DNA of 45,990 bases, from assembly GCA_903847095.1 (NCBI GenBank), contig CAINCQ010000024.1, positions 80,628 to 126,617 on the forward strand, read 5' to 3'. The stretch is from an uncultured bacterium (GTDB lineage Bacteria > Patescibacteriota > Minisyncoccia > Minisyncoccales > UBA5738). The stretch's first letter is position 1, and every line of letters starts with the position of its first letter. Positions 14,478 to 20,566 of the stretch are shown here, piece after piece. The notes under the pieces are model-generated. The model was not told the DNA's origin. It saw nothing but the letters and a program-made list of their open reading frames with translations, and ran no database searches. Made by a program: the position numbers and the translations under genes.

Positions 14478-14546
14478 GTCGTATAATGGTTATTATGTGA
14501 CCTTGCCAAGGTTAAGAAGAGGGTTCGACTCCCTTCGCCCGCTCCA
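14472..14546 (+). tRNA. tRNA-Gly (anticodon GCC), CCA encoded
   Basis: Acceptor GCGGGCG (14472-14478) pairs with CGCCCGC (14536-14542). Anticodon loop TTGCCAA gives GCC at 14505-14507 and the T loop is TTCGACT. The discriminator is T14543, and CCA (14544-14546) is encoded, unlike the two other tRNAs. The D stem is weak, with one U-U mismatch. Confidence 0.94.
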
Positions 14547-14551
14547 TCGAA

Positions 14552-14589
14552 CAAGCCTCCGTTTATATATGGAGGCTTGCTGTTTTTTT
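14552..14589 (+). terminator. Rho-independent terminator after tRNA-Gly
   Basis: CAAGCCTCC (14552-14560) and GGAGGCTTG (14571-14579), then a run of T. Confidence 0.88.
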
Positions 14590-14645
14590 GGCGGGGAGTA
14601 ATTGTAGATGTTTTAAACTTACTTGGTATGCGGAACGGGTTTTTG

Positions 14646-14673
14646 TTGACATTATTTATAATCGTATTATAAT
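14646..14673 (+). promoter_or_regulatory. Consensus promoter
   Basis: TTGACA (14646-14651), a 16-base spacer and TATAAT (14668-14673). Confidence 0.75.
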
Positions 14674-14692
14674 TAAAAAAAGGGTGATGCTC

Positions 14693-14884
14693 ATGAGAGA
14701 TAACGGTATCGGGAAATGCCCGGTTTGTCATGGCAATATCGAAGAGAATGGCAATAATGTCCGGTGTGAAGGCTGCGGAATTTTCTTCGACAAGGAAATC
14801 ATCAAAAGGAACAATCCGCCCTTAAAGCCCGGCGGATACGTAAGGACTTGGGGTGTCAGAGAGCTTCCCGGCGAGCCGGGTTAG
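14693..14884 (+). CDS. Small zinc-ribbon protein (63 residues)
   Basis: ATG 14693 lies eight bases after an AAAGGG Shine-Dalgarno site and 20 bases after the -10 box; ATG 14687 is a close alternative. The frame is open further upstream, but that part lies before the promoter. Two CxxC knuckles, KCPVCHG and RCEGCGIF, separated by about 13 residues, form a classical zinc ribbon in the N-terminal half. The C-terminal half is basic and Pro/Gly-rich (PPLKPGGYVRTWGVRE). It may bind nucleic acid or another protein; the family is unknown. Confidence 0.7.
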   Translation: MRDNGIGKCPVCHGNIEENGNNVRCEGCGIFFDKEIIKRNNPPLKPGGYVRTWGVRELPGEPG

Positions 14885-14914
14885 AGTTGGAACAAAATTC
14901 CAACTTTTCTTTTT
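14885..14914 (+). terminator. Rho-independent terminator
   Basis: AGTTGGAA (14885-14892) and TTCCAACT (14898-14905), then a T-rich tract. Confidence 0.88.
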
Positions 14915-14925
14915 CCGCGTTTGAT

Positions 14926-14953
14926 TTGACAAATAAATATTAAGATTTATGAT
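14926..14953 (+). promoter_or_regulatory. Promoter
   Basis: TTGACA (14926-14931), a 16-base spacer and TATGAT (14948-14953). Confidence 0.65.
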
Positions 14954-14989
14954 ACTAGTTGTTCGTTTCCAATCAAGGAGGTGAAGGTA

Positions 14990-15496
14990 ATGGAAATAGA
15001 TGATTTGTTCGACTTAGGATTTTTGGAGTCGATGGACAAGGGCGAAACCACTGATCCTGACCGCGTTTACTTTATCGGGATGTTCATCCCCAGAAGGCCA
15101 GGCGTGGAGCTGTTTGCGACGCGCTTGAAGTATGAGCATTTTCCCCCCTGGACCGATAAAAATGAAGATTATGTTTTGCGTATAATCAACTGGCAGGACA
15201 TGATCTGGATAATTATTGACATACCCGGAGAATGCATTGAAGTGGCGAGAAAAATCGCCGAGGAATCAGGAATAAAATTCGCCGATGGCGTTCCCACGGC
15301 AATCAGCTCCGAGGGGCGGGTGCAATTTCCCCTGGACGGAGAAAATGTCTTTACGATGGAGAATCTGCCCCAACACCGGGTGTACAACAACATAATGGTT
15401 GAAGCTGAGGCCTTGTTGGCCGAGGAGGATGCCCAGATCGACAAGGTAGTGAACAACTGCGAAAGGAACCGGAAAAATATGGCGTATCTAAGTTAA
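14990..15496 (+). CDS. Hypothetical protein (168 residues)
   Basis: An unusually strong Shine-Dalgarno site (AAGGAGGTGA, 14975-14984) precedes ATG 14990; the in-frame GTG at 14981 lies inside it and is not the start. The product is acidic and soluble with an N-terminal segment MEIDDLFDLGFLESMDKGE, a central beta-rich core (MIWIIIDIPGECIEVARKI) and a helical acidic C-terminus (VEAEALLAEEDAQIDKV). No family was recognised. The terminator stem uses the last codons of the gene. Expression is probably high, given the consensus signals. Confidence 0.7.
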   Translation: MEIDDLFDLGFLESMDKGETTDPDRVYFIGMFIPRRPGVELFATRLKYEHFPPWTDKNEDYVLRIINWQDMIWIIIDIPGECIEVARKIAEESGIKFADGVPTAISSEGRVQFPLDGENVFTMENLPQHRVYNNIMVEAEALLAEEDAQIDKVVNNCERNRKNMAYLS

Positions 15497-15511
15497 CGGA
15501 TACGCTTTTTT
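15482..15511 (+). terminator. Terminator overlapping the gene end
   Basis: GCGTATC (15482-15488) and GATACGC around a ten-base loop, then six T residues. Confidence 0.75.
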
Positions 15512-15526
15512 GTTGCTTTATTGCTA

Positions 15527-15555
15527 TTGACAAAATATATAACTTATGATATTGT
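15527..15555 (+). promoter_or_regulatory. Promoter of the candidate structured RNA
   Basis: TTGACA (15527-15532), a 17-base spacer and TATTGT (15550-15555). The start would be near 15562. Confidence 0.6.
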
Positions 15556-15561
15556 ATAGGC

Positions 15562-15852
15562 TATAGGAAGCTTGGAACGATACACGACGGAAGGGACGAC
15601 ATTGCCAAGAGATTACCCCCGACTTGGATAGATCCCTTCAAAAAAGACTATACTTAAGGTGCGTTCCCGGTCAAATCCGAGCAATAAGACCGGGAGAACT
15701 CGCTAAACGGCATAATTCGGGAGACATAAGTCCCGAGTCCCTGTCCAGGGTTTGACGCCGCTTAGGAGCAGATTTATCCGCCTACAACACCTTATGCTCT
15801 CTCCAAGCTTCCTGTAATCCCTTTTACTTTGGCCCCGCGCAAGCGGGTTTTA
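15562..15852 (+). ncRNA. Candidate structured non-coding RNA (about 290 nt)
   Basis: Promoter and terminator frame a stretch without a reading frame. The two ends of its body are complementary: AGGAAGCTTGGA near 15565-15576 pairs with TCCAAGCTTCCT near 15802-15813, closing a multibranch structure. Inside are AAGGGA/TCCCTT with a nested CCAAG/CTTGG stem (about 15590-15640), TCCCGGTC/GACCGGGA (about 15665-15697), TCGGGA/TCCCGA and CCCT/AGGG hairpins (about 15718-15751), and a long-range AAGGTG/CACCTT pairing. The terminator is CCCGC-GCAA-GCGGG followed by TTTT (15834-15851). I found none of the signature sequences of RNase P RNA, tmRNA or SRP RNA, so the class is unknown. Confidence 0.65.
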
Positions 15853-15858
15853 AGTTAC
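15826..15858 (+). repeat. Shared terminator element, copy 1
   Basis: A stretch of about 33 bases, almost identical to 17565-17598. Each contains the CCCGC-GCAA-GCGGG hairpin plus flanking ACTTT and AAGTTAC. Confidence 0.8.
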
Positions 15859-15932
15859 TGAAGAATAATATCCGCAAAACGATAGAATAGTTTTTGGAAT
15901 ATCATTAAAGCCCGTATTTTGTTTAATGGTGT

Positions 15933-15961
15933 TTGACCTTGACGGTTTGGCGGGTTAAATT
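15933..15961 (+). promoter_or_regulatory. Promoter placed for leaderless initiation
   Basis: TTGACC (15933-15938), a 17-base spacer and TAAATT (15956-15961), six bases before ATG 15968. Confidence 0.55.
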
Positions 15962-15967
15962 AAAGCA

Positions 15968-16564
15968 ATGAATTATAATCGGGAAAATTATCTGGAAGCG
16001 GTAAAAAACAAGGTAGAGAAGAACATCTTTTTCCATTCTTTGGCGCTGGAGGCTTGCTTGGGTGGGATTTACGATCATCTTAAAGGGCAGGGTCGGATCA
16101 ATGAAAATGAAGCGCCGCGCGAAGATTGGTTGCTGGCCGGATTGATCCATGATGTTGATTACTTCGGTGATTATAAAGAAACGCATCCGAAAAACACCAA
16201 GGAGGTGCTGGATTTTTCCGGTTTGGATTTGTCCGACGGCGTTGATAGCATTGTGAAGGCGCACGCACCGGAACGTACCGGGATTAAGCCGCAAAGCCTG
16301 GCGCAATGGGCGATCTTTTGTGCCGACAGTCTTACCGGCTTGATCGTGGCCACGGCTTTGGTTTATCCGTCAAAAAAATTGGCGGATGTGAAATCGGCGT
16401 CGGTGATAAAAAGATTCTTAAAAGAACCAAAATTCGCGGCCGGAACGCGGCGCGATCAAGTCGCTATGTGCGCAAATCCCGACGGCCTGAACACTCCGCT
16501 TGAAAAATTCATTGAGATCTGCTTATTATCGATGCAAAAGATCGCCACGGAGATAGGGCTGTGA
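15968..16564 (+). CDS. HD-domain phosphohydrolase
   Basis: 198 residues. The HD superfamily pattern is present: FFHSLALEACLGGIYDHL (first His), LIHDVDYFGDY (HD pair near residues 62-63), KAHAPER and a final FCADSLTGLIVAT with the last Asp. These residues bind divalent metals in enzymes that hydrolyse phosphate esters of nucleotides. The motif set fits small predicted hydrolases rather than (p)ppGpp or dGTP enzymes, but the substrate is unknown. No Shine-Dalgarno site is present; the promoter places the transcript start on the ATG. It is monocistronic or weakly linked to the DUF4180 gene 79 bases downstream. Confidence 0.85.
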   Translation: MNYNRENYLEAVKNKVEKNIFFHSLALEACLGGIYDHLKGQGRINENEAPREDWLLAGLIHDVDYFGDYKETHPKNTKEVLDFSGLDLSDGVDSIVKAHAPERTGIKPQSLAQWAIFCADSLTGLIVATALVYPSKKLADVKSASVIKRFLKEPKFAAGTRRDQVAMCANPDGLNTPLEKFIEICLLSMQKIATEIGL

Positions 16565-16643
16565 CCAACGAGTTTTTGGCCGATGCCAAGTATTTCCGTC
16601 TCTGATTCGCGCGAATTGGCGAATAGTTAATCATTTGTAAAAA

Positions 16644-17009
16644 ATGGAAATCATAATTCACGAAGAAGGCGGAAAAAAGATCGCGGAAGTGGCGAGCGAC
16701 GCCATTATTATCAATAATGAGCAGGACGCGCTGGATCTGATGGTTGACCCGGCTTTGGCGGGGGCGCGAAAAATAATTATTTACCAAAAGAATATCGTTC
16801 CGGGATTTTTTGATTTAAACACGCGCATTGCCGGGGAAGTTTTGCAAAAATTCGTTAATTATCGGGTGAAGCTGGCGATCGTGGGCGATTTTAAGAATGT
16901 TGAAAGCGATTCCTTGAAAGCTTTTATTTACGAAAGCAACAAGGGAAACCAAGTCTTTTTTCTCGATGATCTCAAAACCGCCAAAACCAAACTTTTTGCG
17001 GCTGGGTAG
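16644..17009 (+). CDS. DUF4180-domain protein
   Basis: 121 residues that cover a full DUF4180 domain: GGKKIAEVASDAIIINNEQDALDLM, then a stretch with ARKIIIYQKNIVPGFFDL and IAGEVLQKFVNYRVKLAIVGDF, ending with IYESNKGNQVFF. The family is widespread, small and uncharacterised; its fold is predicted alpha/beta, related to STAS-like proteins. No Shine-Dalgarno site is seen before ATG 16644. The upstream intergenic part contains the palindrome ATTCGCGCGAAT, also seen near 9970. Confidence 0.85.
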   Translation: MEIIIHEEGGKKIAEVASDAIIINNEQDALDLMVDPALAGARKIIIYQKNIVPGFFDLNTRIAGEVLQKFVNYRVKLAIVGDFKNVESDSLKAFIYESNKGNQVFFLDDLKTAKTKLFAAG

Positions 17010-17073
17010 CGCTGGCGGAGATCAAATTTTCACGGATTTTCCGGGTAGGCTTTTTTGGCAGCGAAGGTGTTAT

Positions 17074-17102
17074 TTGACATTTATGTAATTCAATGATATA
17101 AA
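17074..17102 (+). promoter_or_regulatory. Promoter placed for leaderless initiation
   Basis: TTGACA (17074-17079), a 17-base spacer and TATAAA (17097-17102), seven bases before ATG 17110. Confidence 0.65.
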
Positions 17103-17109
17103 ATATAAC

Positions 17110-17346
17110 ATGAGCGATAGTTTTAGGCTTGATCGGGAGACAAGGTTTGCGGTTGGAAATGAGGTTGTTCTCCATCCGGACCTTGATTGCGAAGATCACT
17201 CCGAATTTAAAGACCATGAGGGCTTGGAGCCGGGGAAAAAGTATCGGGTAATCGAAGCAGAGGATGTGGACGGTTACCAGCAAATTACCATAAATAACGG
17301 AATGACGAATGTTGTATTAATAAGCGGGTGGTTTGTTCTTGCTTAA
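17110..17346 (+). CDS. Small hypothetical protein (78 residues)
   Basis: A consensus promoter sits so that transcription would begin at the ATG, and a terminator follows directly, so the gene is likely real. The product is small and acidic. It starts with DRETRFAVGNEVVLHPDLDC, has LEPGKKYRVIEAEDVDGYQQITI in the middle and ends in VVLISGWFVLA. The pattern of short strands with Gly turns suggests an SH3-like small beta barrel, but no family could be assigned. No TM segment. Confidence 0.65.
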   Translation: MSDSFRLDRETRFAVGNEVVLHPDLDCEDHSEFKDHEGLEPGKKYRVIEAEDVDGYQQITINNGMTNVVLISGWFVLA

Positions 17347-17357
17347 GATTAGGTTTG

Positions 17358-17390
17358 GGCCGCTGCGATTTTGTCAGCGGTTTTCTTTTT
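17358..17390 (+). terminator. Rho-independent terminator
   Basis: CCGCTG (17360-17365) and CAGCGG (17375-17380), followed by a T-rich tract. Confidence 0.8.
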
Positions 17391-17446
17391 GATTTAAATC
17401 GCAAATGGCGTAAACTTTTTGCCCCGGATCTTTCGGGTTATGGGGC

Positions 17447-17475
17447 TTGACAAAAGTTTAATGGTATGATATAAT
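17447..17475 (+). promoter_or_regulatory. Near-perfect promoter of a small RNA
   Basis: TTGACA (17447-17452), a 17-base spacer and TATAAT (17470-17475), six bases before 17482. Confidence 0.8.
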
Positions 17476-17481
17476 TAAAAC

Positions 17482-17592
17482 ATGAAAGTTGGAGGATGCT
17501 CTTTTCGAGGCTAGTTGTTAGCCAATGATCTAGACTACTCCGCCTCCAGCTTTCAAAACCCTTAACTTTTGACCCCGCGCAAGCGGGTTTTA
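17482..17592 (+). ncRNA. Candidate small RNA with an embedded 10-codon frame
   Basis: The promoter predicts a start at about 17482. The RNA closes on itself: GAAAGTTGGAGG (17485-17496) pairs with CCTCCAGCTTTC (about 17543-17554), with a GGCTA/TAGCC hairpin inside. It ends at CCCGC-GCAA-GCGGG-TTTT (17574-17591), the same terminator element as the larger RNA at 15562. The first transcribed bases are themselves an ATG opening the peptide frame MKVGGCSFRG (17482-17514). Regulatory RNA or leaderless micro-ORF cannot be told apart from sequence. Confidence 0.6.
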
Positions 17593-17598
17593 AGTTAC
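17565..17598 (+). repeat. Shared terminator element, copy 2
   Basis: Nearly identical to 15826-15858, with the same hairpin and GCAA loop. Confidence 0.8.
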
Positions 17599-17731
17599 CA
17601 AAACCTTACCTTATCCGCCCGAATGGGCGAATGGTCGGGTGGTCAAAAATTTATCAAAGGAAAACCTTGACTTTTAGCGGGAGCGGGTTAGGGTAAGGGG
17701 AGTAATTTTAAAATGGATTGGAGGTTGAAAT

Positions 17732-18142
17732 TTGACTAGGTTGAACAAAAGACCGATCCGGGAAAAAGAAGCAGTGGCGAGGCAGGTCATAAATTGTCCG
17801 CTTGGGCATTCCGACGATTATTTTTGTCATCTGCGATGTCCGATGAGGAGCCAGGATCAGTGTGTTTATAAGATCATGGAGACGCCCATTCTTTGCGAAA
17901 AAGTCATGGATGATGAAACCGGAGAAGGGGGTTATGTTTGGAGTTTTGCCTGCGTGCATTGCGGGCACGATGTGGTGTTCCTTACGCCCGACGAGACTTT
18001 GGTTGGAAGCCAGGGGTTTTGTTTGGCTTGCAAGGCAAGGTACCTTTACCAGCATCCCGTGATGGCGTACAGAACCTTTACTGTCTGTTTGATGGTTTCG
18101 AGGCCTTATTGCAAGGTGGTCAGAAAGAAGGGGAAAAAATGA
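17732..18142 (+). CDS. Eight-cysteine NCP-family protein, paralog 1
   Basis: 136 residues. TTG start at 17732, chosen because GGAGG lies exactly seven bases upstream. It is the first of four tandem paralogs defined by NCPL (C22), a Cys pair FCHLRC (C32, C36), CVY (C44), WSFACVHCG (C74, C77) and GFCLACKA (C97, C100). The second half looks like a zinc ribbon; the first four Cys could form another metal site. There is no signal peptide or TM segment, so it is probably cytoplasmic. Two further Cys (C119, C127) are not shared by the others. The stop overlaps the start of a 52-residue gene (ATGA). The family was not recognised. Confidence 0.75.
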   Translation: MTRLNKRPIREKEAVARQVINCPLGHSDDYFCHLRCPMRSQDQCVYKIMETPILCEKVMDDETGEGGYVWSFACVHCGHDVVFLTPDETLVGSQGFCLACKARYLYQHPVMAYRTFTVCLMVSRPYCKVVRKKGKK

Positions 18143-18297
18143 CGGATTTGGGATTGGTTAGTCTTGGCGCGACCTGGGTATTCGATTGCGCGGTTCTTGT
18201 GCCGTTCTGTCGATACGCCGGGTTGAATACGGTTTCTTGTTTAAAATGGGGCACCGTATGCATTGTCGGACAGTTGCTGATGTCGGCGGTTGGTTAG
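18139..18297 (+). CDS. Small hydrophobic protein (52 residues), coupled
   Basis: ATG 18139 overlaps the TGA stop of the preceding gene by four bases and has AAGGGG upstream, a typical translational coupling arrangement. The product starts MTDLGLVSLGATWVFDCAVL and is largely hydrophobic with four Cys; a single TM helix or a pair of short ones is plausible. It ends exactly at the terminator. No family is known. Confidence 0.5.
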   Translation: MTDLGLVSLGATWVFDCAVLVPFCRYAGLNTVSCLKWGTVCIVGQLLMSAVG

Positions 18298-18324
18298 CGT
18301 GCTTTATTGGCGCGCTTTTTTGTT
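18295..18324 (+). terminator. Rho-independent terminator
   Basis: AGCGTGC and GCGCGCT arms (one G-U pair), followed by T residues. The same arms recur in the terminator at 18849. Confidence 0.8.
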
Positions 18325-18337
18325 GGTTTGGTTTATC

Positions 18338-18365
18338 TTGACGGTTCGCGCGATAATTGTATGAT
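18338..18365 (+). promoter_or_regulatory. Promoter
   Basis: TTGACG (18338-18343), a 16-base spacer and TATGAT (18360-18365). Confidence 0.55.
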
Positions 18366-18403
18366 AGAGCAAGCAATTTAAGAATCAGCCGGAGGAAAAG
18401 AGC

Positions 18404-18847
18404 GTGGTGAGGCTGTACGTAAGAAAGATTGAGGAACAGAGAAAACCGGTGGTCCAGGTCACGAATTGTCCGCTTGAACTTACCGACGAGTATTTCTGCA
18501 AGTTCCGGTGTCCGATGAGGGGAATTTACCACTGTGTTTATAGGATCGTCGAGATCTTTCCCAGGCGAGAAGAACTTAGGGACGTGAAATGCGGGCAAAT
18601 CATTTTCGCCTGGCGTTTCAGATGCTGCCATTGCGACAAGCTGGCCGCCATTTATACGATAACCAGCGATCTGGTCGGAAGCCAGGGATCCTGCGCGGCG
18701 TGCGGAGCCAAATATGTTTATTTCCGGCATTACCGCTGCGAAAGCAGCCAGGGCGGTCCCGTAGCTTATTACGGCGTGTCAAAGCCGATGATCGTGATTA
18801 AGAAGGTCAGTAAGAAAAGGCGGTCAAAAGCCGAGTCGGGAGATTGA
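18404..18847 (+). CDS. Eight-cysteine NCP-family protein, paralog 2
   Basis: 147 residues from GTG 18404, with GGAGG eight bases upstream. It aligns with paralog 1 without gaps through residue 100: NCPL (C22), FCKFRCPMRG (C32, C36), CVY (C44), RFRCCHC (C74, C77) and GSQGSCAACGAKY (C97, C100). Its C-terminal tail is strongly basic (KKVSKKRRSK), which could contact nucleic acid. It has its own promoter and terminator. Confidence 0.75.
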   Translation: MVRLYVRKIEEQRKPVVQVTNCPLELTDEYFCKFRCPMRGIYHCVYRIVEIFPRREELRDVKCGQIIFAWRFRCCHCDKLAAIYTITSDLVGSQGSCAACGAKYVYFRHYRCESSQGGPVAYYGVSKPMIVIKKVSKKRRSKAESGD

Positions 18848-18848
18848 T

Positions 18849-18873
18849 AGCGTGCCAAAAAGCGCGCTTTTTT
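18849..18873 (+). terminator. Rho-independent terminator
   Basis: AGCGTGC (18849-18855) and GCGCGCT (18862-18868), followed by T residues. Confidence 0.85.
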
Positions 18874-18889
18874 ATTCACCCGCAAATTA

Positions 18890-18917
18890 TTGACTTTGCG
18901 GAAAAAAATTGTATTAT
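18890..18917 (+). promoter_or_regulatory. Promoter of the GNAT operon
   Basis: TTGACT (18890-18895), a 16-base spacer and TATTAT (18912-18917). Confidence 0.55.
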
Positions 18918-18936
18918 ATGGCTTACGGAGGTGAAT

Positions 18937-19488
18937 ATGGCGGAAGTGCGAAGAGCGAGAGACGCGGACGTGCGGGGTATTTTGAATCTGGTGAAAAGAG
19001 TTCACGTCAAAAATCTGGCCAGGCTTGAGGATGGTTTTCTCATGATACCAAATGCGTCGCCGGTTCTTTACCAATTTTGGTTTAACGTTTCGCCGTACTG
19101 TTACGCGGCGGTTAGCGGTTCAAAGGTGATCGGAATCCTAGTCGCTTTGCCCGGGCATGTTTTGGACCAAAGGAACGAATTCTACCTACATATCCGGGAA
19201 GCGTTTGCCGGCGAAAAGATCTTATTCGTAGTACAAGTGGCGGTTAGCCCGGATTTTCGCGGCCAGGGAGTGGGCCGAGCGATGTGTGGAAGGCTTTTTG
19301 AAGAGGCCGGAGACGCGATTATTCTCTCAAGCAGCATGACGGCTCCTTATTATAACGGAGCGTCCGAGCGGTTCCACCTGGCGGTGGGATTCCAAAAAAT
19401 GGGAGAAATGGAGGCAAGCGACAAATCGAGATGCTATCTATATCTGCGGAAGAATGATCAAGAAAAAGGATGCAGGAGGAGACAATGA
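18937..19488 (+). CDS. GNAT-family N-acetyltransferase
   Basis: 183 residues from ATG 18937, preceded by CGGAGGTGA. The acetyl-CoA binding motif A is clear: LFVVQVAVSPDFRGQGVGRAM, split across strand 4 and the pyrophosphate-binding R-G-Q-G-V-G loop at about residues 111-116. VSGSKVIGILVALPG is the preceding strand pair, and YNGASERFHLAVGFQKMGEM is the typical C-terminal motif B. It transfers an acetyl group to an unknown amine. It is the first gene of a three-gene operon: its stop overlaps the start of NCP paralog 3 (ATGA). It may modify a lysine or N-terminus of the neighbouring family, but this is conjecture. Confidence 0.85.
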   Translation: MAEVRRARDADVRGILNLVKRVHVKNLARLEDGFLMIPNASPVLYQFWFNVSPYCYAAVSGSKVIGILVALPGHVLDQRNEFYLHIREAFAGEKILFVVQVAVSPDFRGQGVGRAMCGRLFEEAGDAIILSSSMTAPYYNGASERFHLAVGFQKMGEMEASDKSRCYLYLRKNDQEKGCRRRQ

Positions 19489-19991
19489 AGGAATTGCAAA
19501 AGCATGGGATTAAAACCGAAAAACAGACGGTCAAGCGGGTAATGAATTGTCCATTTGCCTGGGGTTTGGAAAATCGCTGGGGTCGCAAAATTGTTGATGA
19601 GAAAACCTGCGGTGGTTGTGAGTTTCATGACTGGCGGGAAGGCTGTGTCTATGGCCTAGCTGATTTACCAACGGTTCGAACGGCGATTTTTGATGAAGAA
19701 AGCAAGACGTCCTGGTTTGTTTGGCGGTTTAATTGTTACCACTGCCGGCAACCCGTTTCGATAACGTCTTTCTACCAGAATATGTCCAGCGGTTACTATG
19801 GACGTTGCCATAAATGCGGGGCATTCCATTACTATATAAAATGGAGTTACGCGACTTGTCCGGAAAAAGAAAAGTGGTGGTATGCCGTTGGCGAACCCGA
19901 TCCCGAAAGCATCGGGCACGTGAAAGACGGAGACGAAAAACGGGAATACCAGGCGAGGATACCAAACAGACTGGAAAAAAAGCTTGAATAG
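19485..19991 (+). CDS. Eight-cysteine NCP-family protein, paralog 3
   Basis: 168 residues from ATG 19485, which overlaps the GNAT stop and follows AGGAGG. Compared with paralogs 1 and 2 it has about ten extra residues between C22 and the second Cys pair, which here is TCGGCEFHDW (C42, C45). CVY (C54), FVWRFNCYHC (C84, C87) and GRCHKCGAFHYY (C108, C111) follow. It shares the insertion and EFHDW-type segment with paralog 4, so the two form a sub-group. There is no export signal. Confidence 0.75.
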   Translation: MKELQKHGIKTEKQTVKRVMNCPFAWGLENRWGRKIVDEKTCGGCEFHDWREGCVYGLADLPTVRTAIFDEESKTSWFVWRFNCYHCRQPVSITSFYQNMSSGYYGRCHKCGAFHYYIKWSYATCPEKEKWWYAVGEPDPESIGHVKDGDEKREYQARIPNRLEKKLE

Positions 19992-20006
19992 AGCGTGGGA
20001 GGATAA

Positions 20007-20501
20007 ATGGCGAGATTAAAAAATCATAAGATAACGGCGGTCAGAGAGACGATCCAGCGGATAAAGAACTGTCCGCTGGCGCCATACGTGGATGGGCGTC
20101 TCGGCCATTCTTTGGTCGACGAGATAAGCTGCCGGTCCTGCGTTTGCCATGATTGGCAAAAAGGATGCGTTTACGCGGAAGCGTTAATTCCGACCATAAG
20201 GGAAACGGTTTGGGATGAGAAGAGCAGAGCAGCTTACTTCTTCTGGCGTTTCAACTGCCATCATTGCGGGCATCCGGTCGCGATAGCATCAACCTATGAA
20301 ATGATTTCGGTTGGTGATGTCGGCCGGTGTATGGGATGCGGAGCGTATCACCATTATATTATGGACGACGAGTCGGAGACGGACAGGATATTATTCGTAG
20401 TGTCCAAAAAAACCGACCAAGATCTTATTGAAGCCGTTAAGAATTCGAACGGCGAACGTCTTTATGATTCTTACATAACGGAATTCACGGGGAAGAGTTA
20501 A
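20007..20501 (+). CDS. Eight-cysteine NCP-family protein, paralog 4
   Basis: 164 residues. ATG 20007 has GGGAGG upstream and lies 15 bases after paralog 3, in the same operon. Conserved Cys: NCPL (C22), SCRSCVCHDWQKGCVY (C42, C45, C54, plus an extra C47), FFWRFNCHHCGHP (C84, C87) and GRCMGCGAYHHY (C108, C111). The C-terminal 45 residues are acidic and not conserved. A terminator follows. Confidence 0.75.
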   Translation: MARLKNHKITAVRETIQRIKNCPLAPYVDGRLGHSLVDEISCRSCVCHDWQKGCVYAEALIPTIRETVWDEKSRAAYFFWRFNCHHCGHPVAIASTYEMISVGDVGRCMGCGAYHHYIMDDESETDRILFVVSKKTDQDLIEAVKNSNGERLYDSYITEFTGKS

Positions 20502-20504
20502 TCA

Positions 20505-20527
20505 AGCGCGGTCAACGCGCTTTTTTG
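20505..20527 (+). terminator. Rho-independent terminator
   Basis: AGCGCG (20505-20510) and CGCGCT (20516-20521) around GTCAA, then a T run. Confidence 0.85.
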
Positions 20528-20566
20528 TTGCTTAAATAACTGGTTTTTTGCTAAGATAAATAACTT

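Noticed and set aside
14276-14500. A 74-codon plus-strand frame with GTG start and a purine-rich upstream sequence
   Set aside because: It runs into the 5' half of tRNA-Gly and its hairpin flank, and the product has no protein-like pattern after about 45 residues. At most it is a decayed gene.
15562-15852. Possible RNase P RNA, tmRNA, 6S or SRP RNA
   Set aside because: No RNase P core, no tRNA-like ends or tag frame, and no SRP tetraloop helix sequence could be found; 6S cannot be strictly excluded, but the multibranch layout does not fit it.
9960-17640. Short palindrome ATTCGCGCGAAT and GCGAATGG variants in three gaps (near 9970, 16606, 17620) as a possible regulator site
   Set aside because: Too short and variable to define a site by eye; a genome-wide count would be needed.
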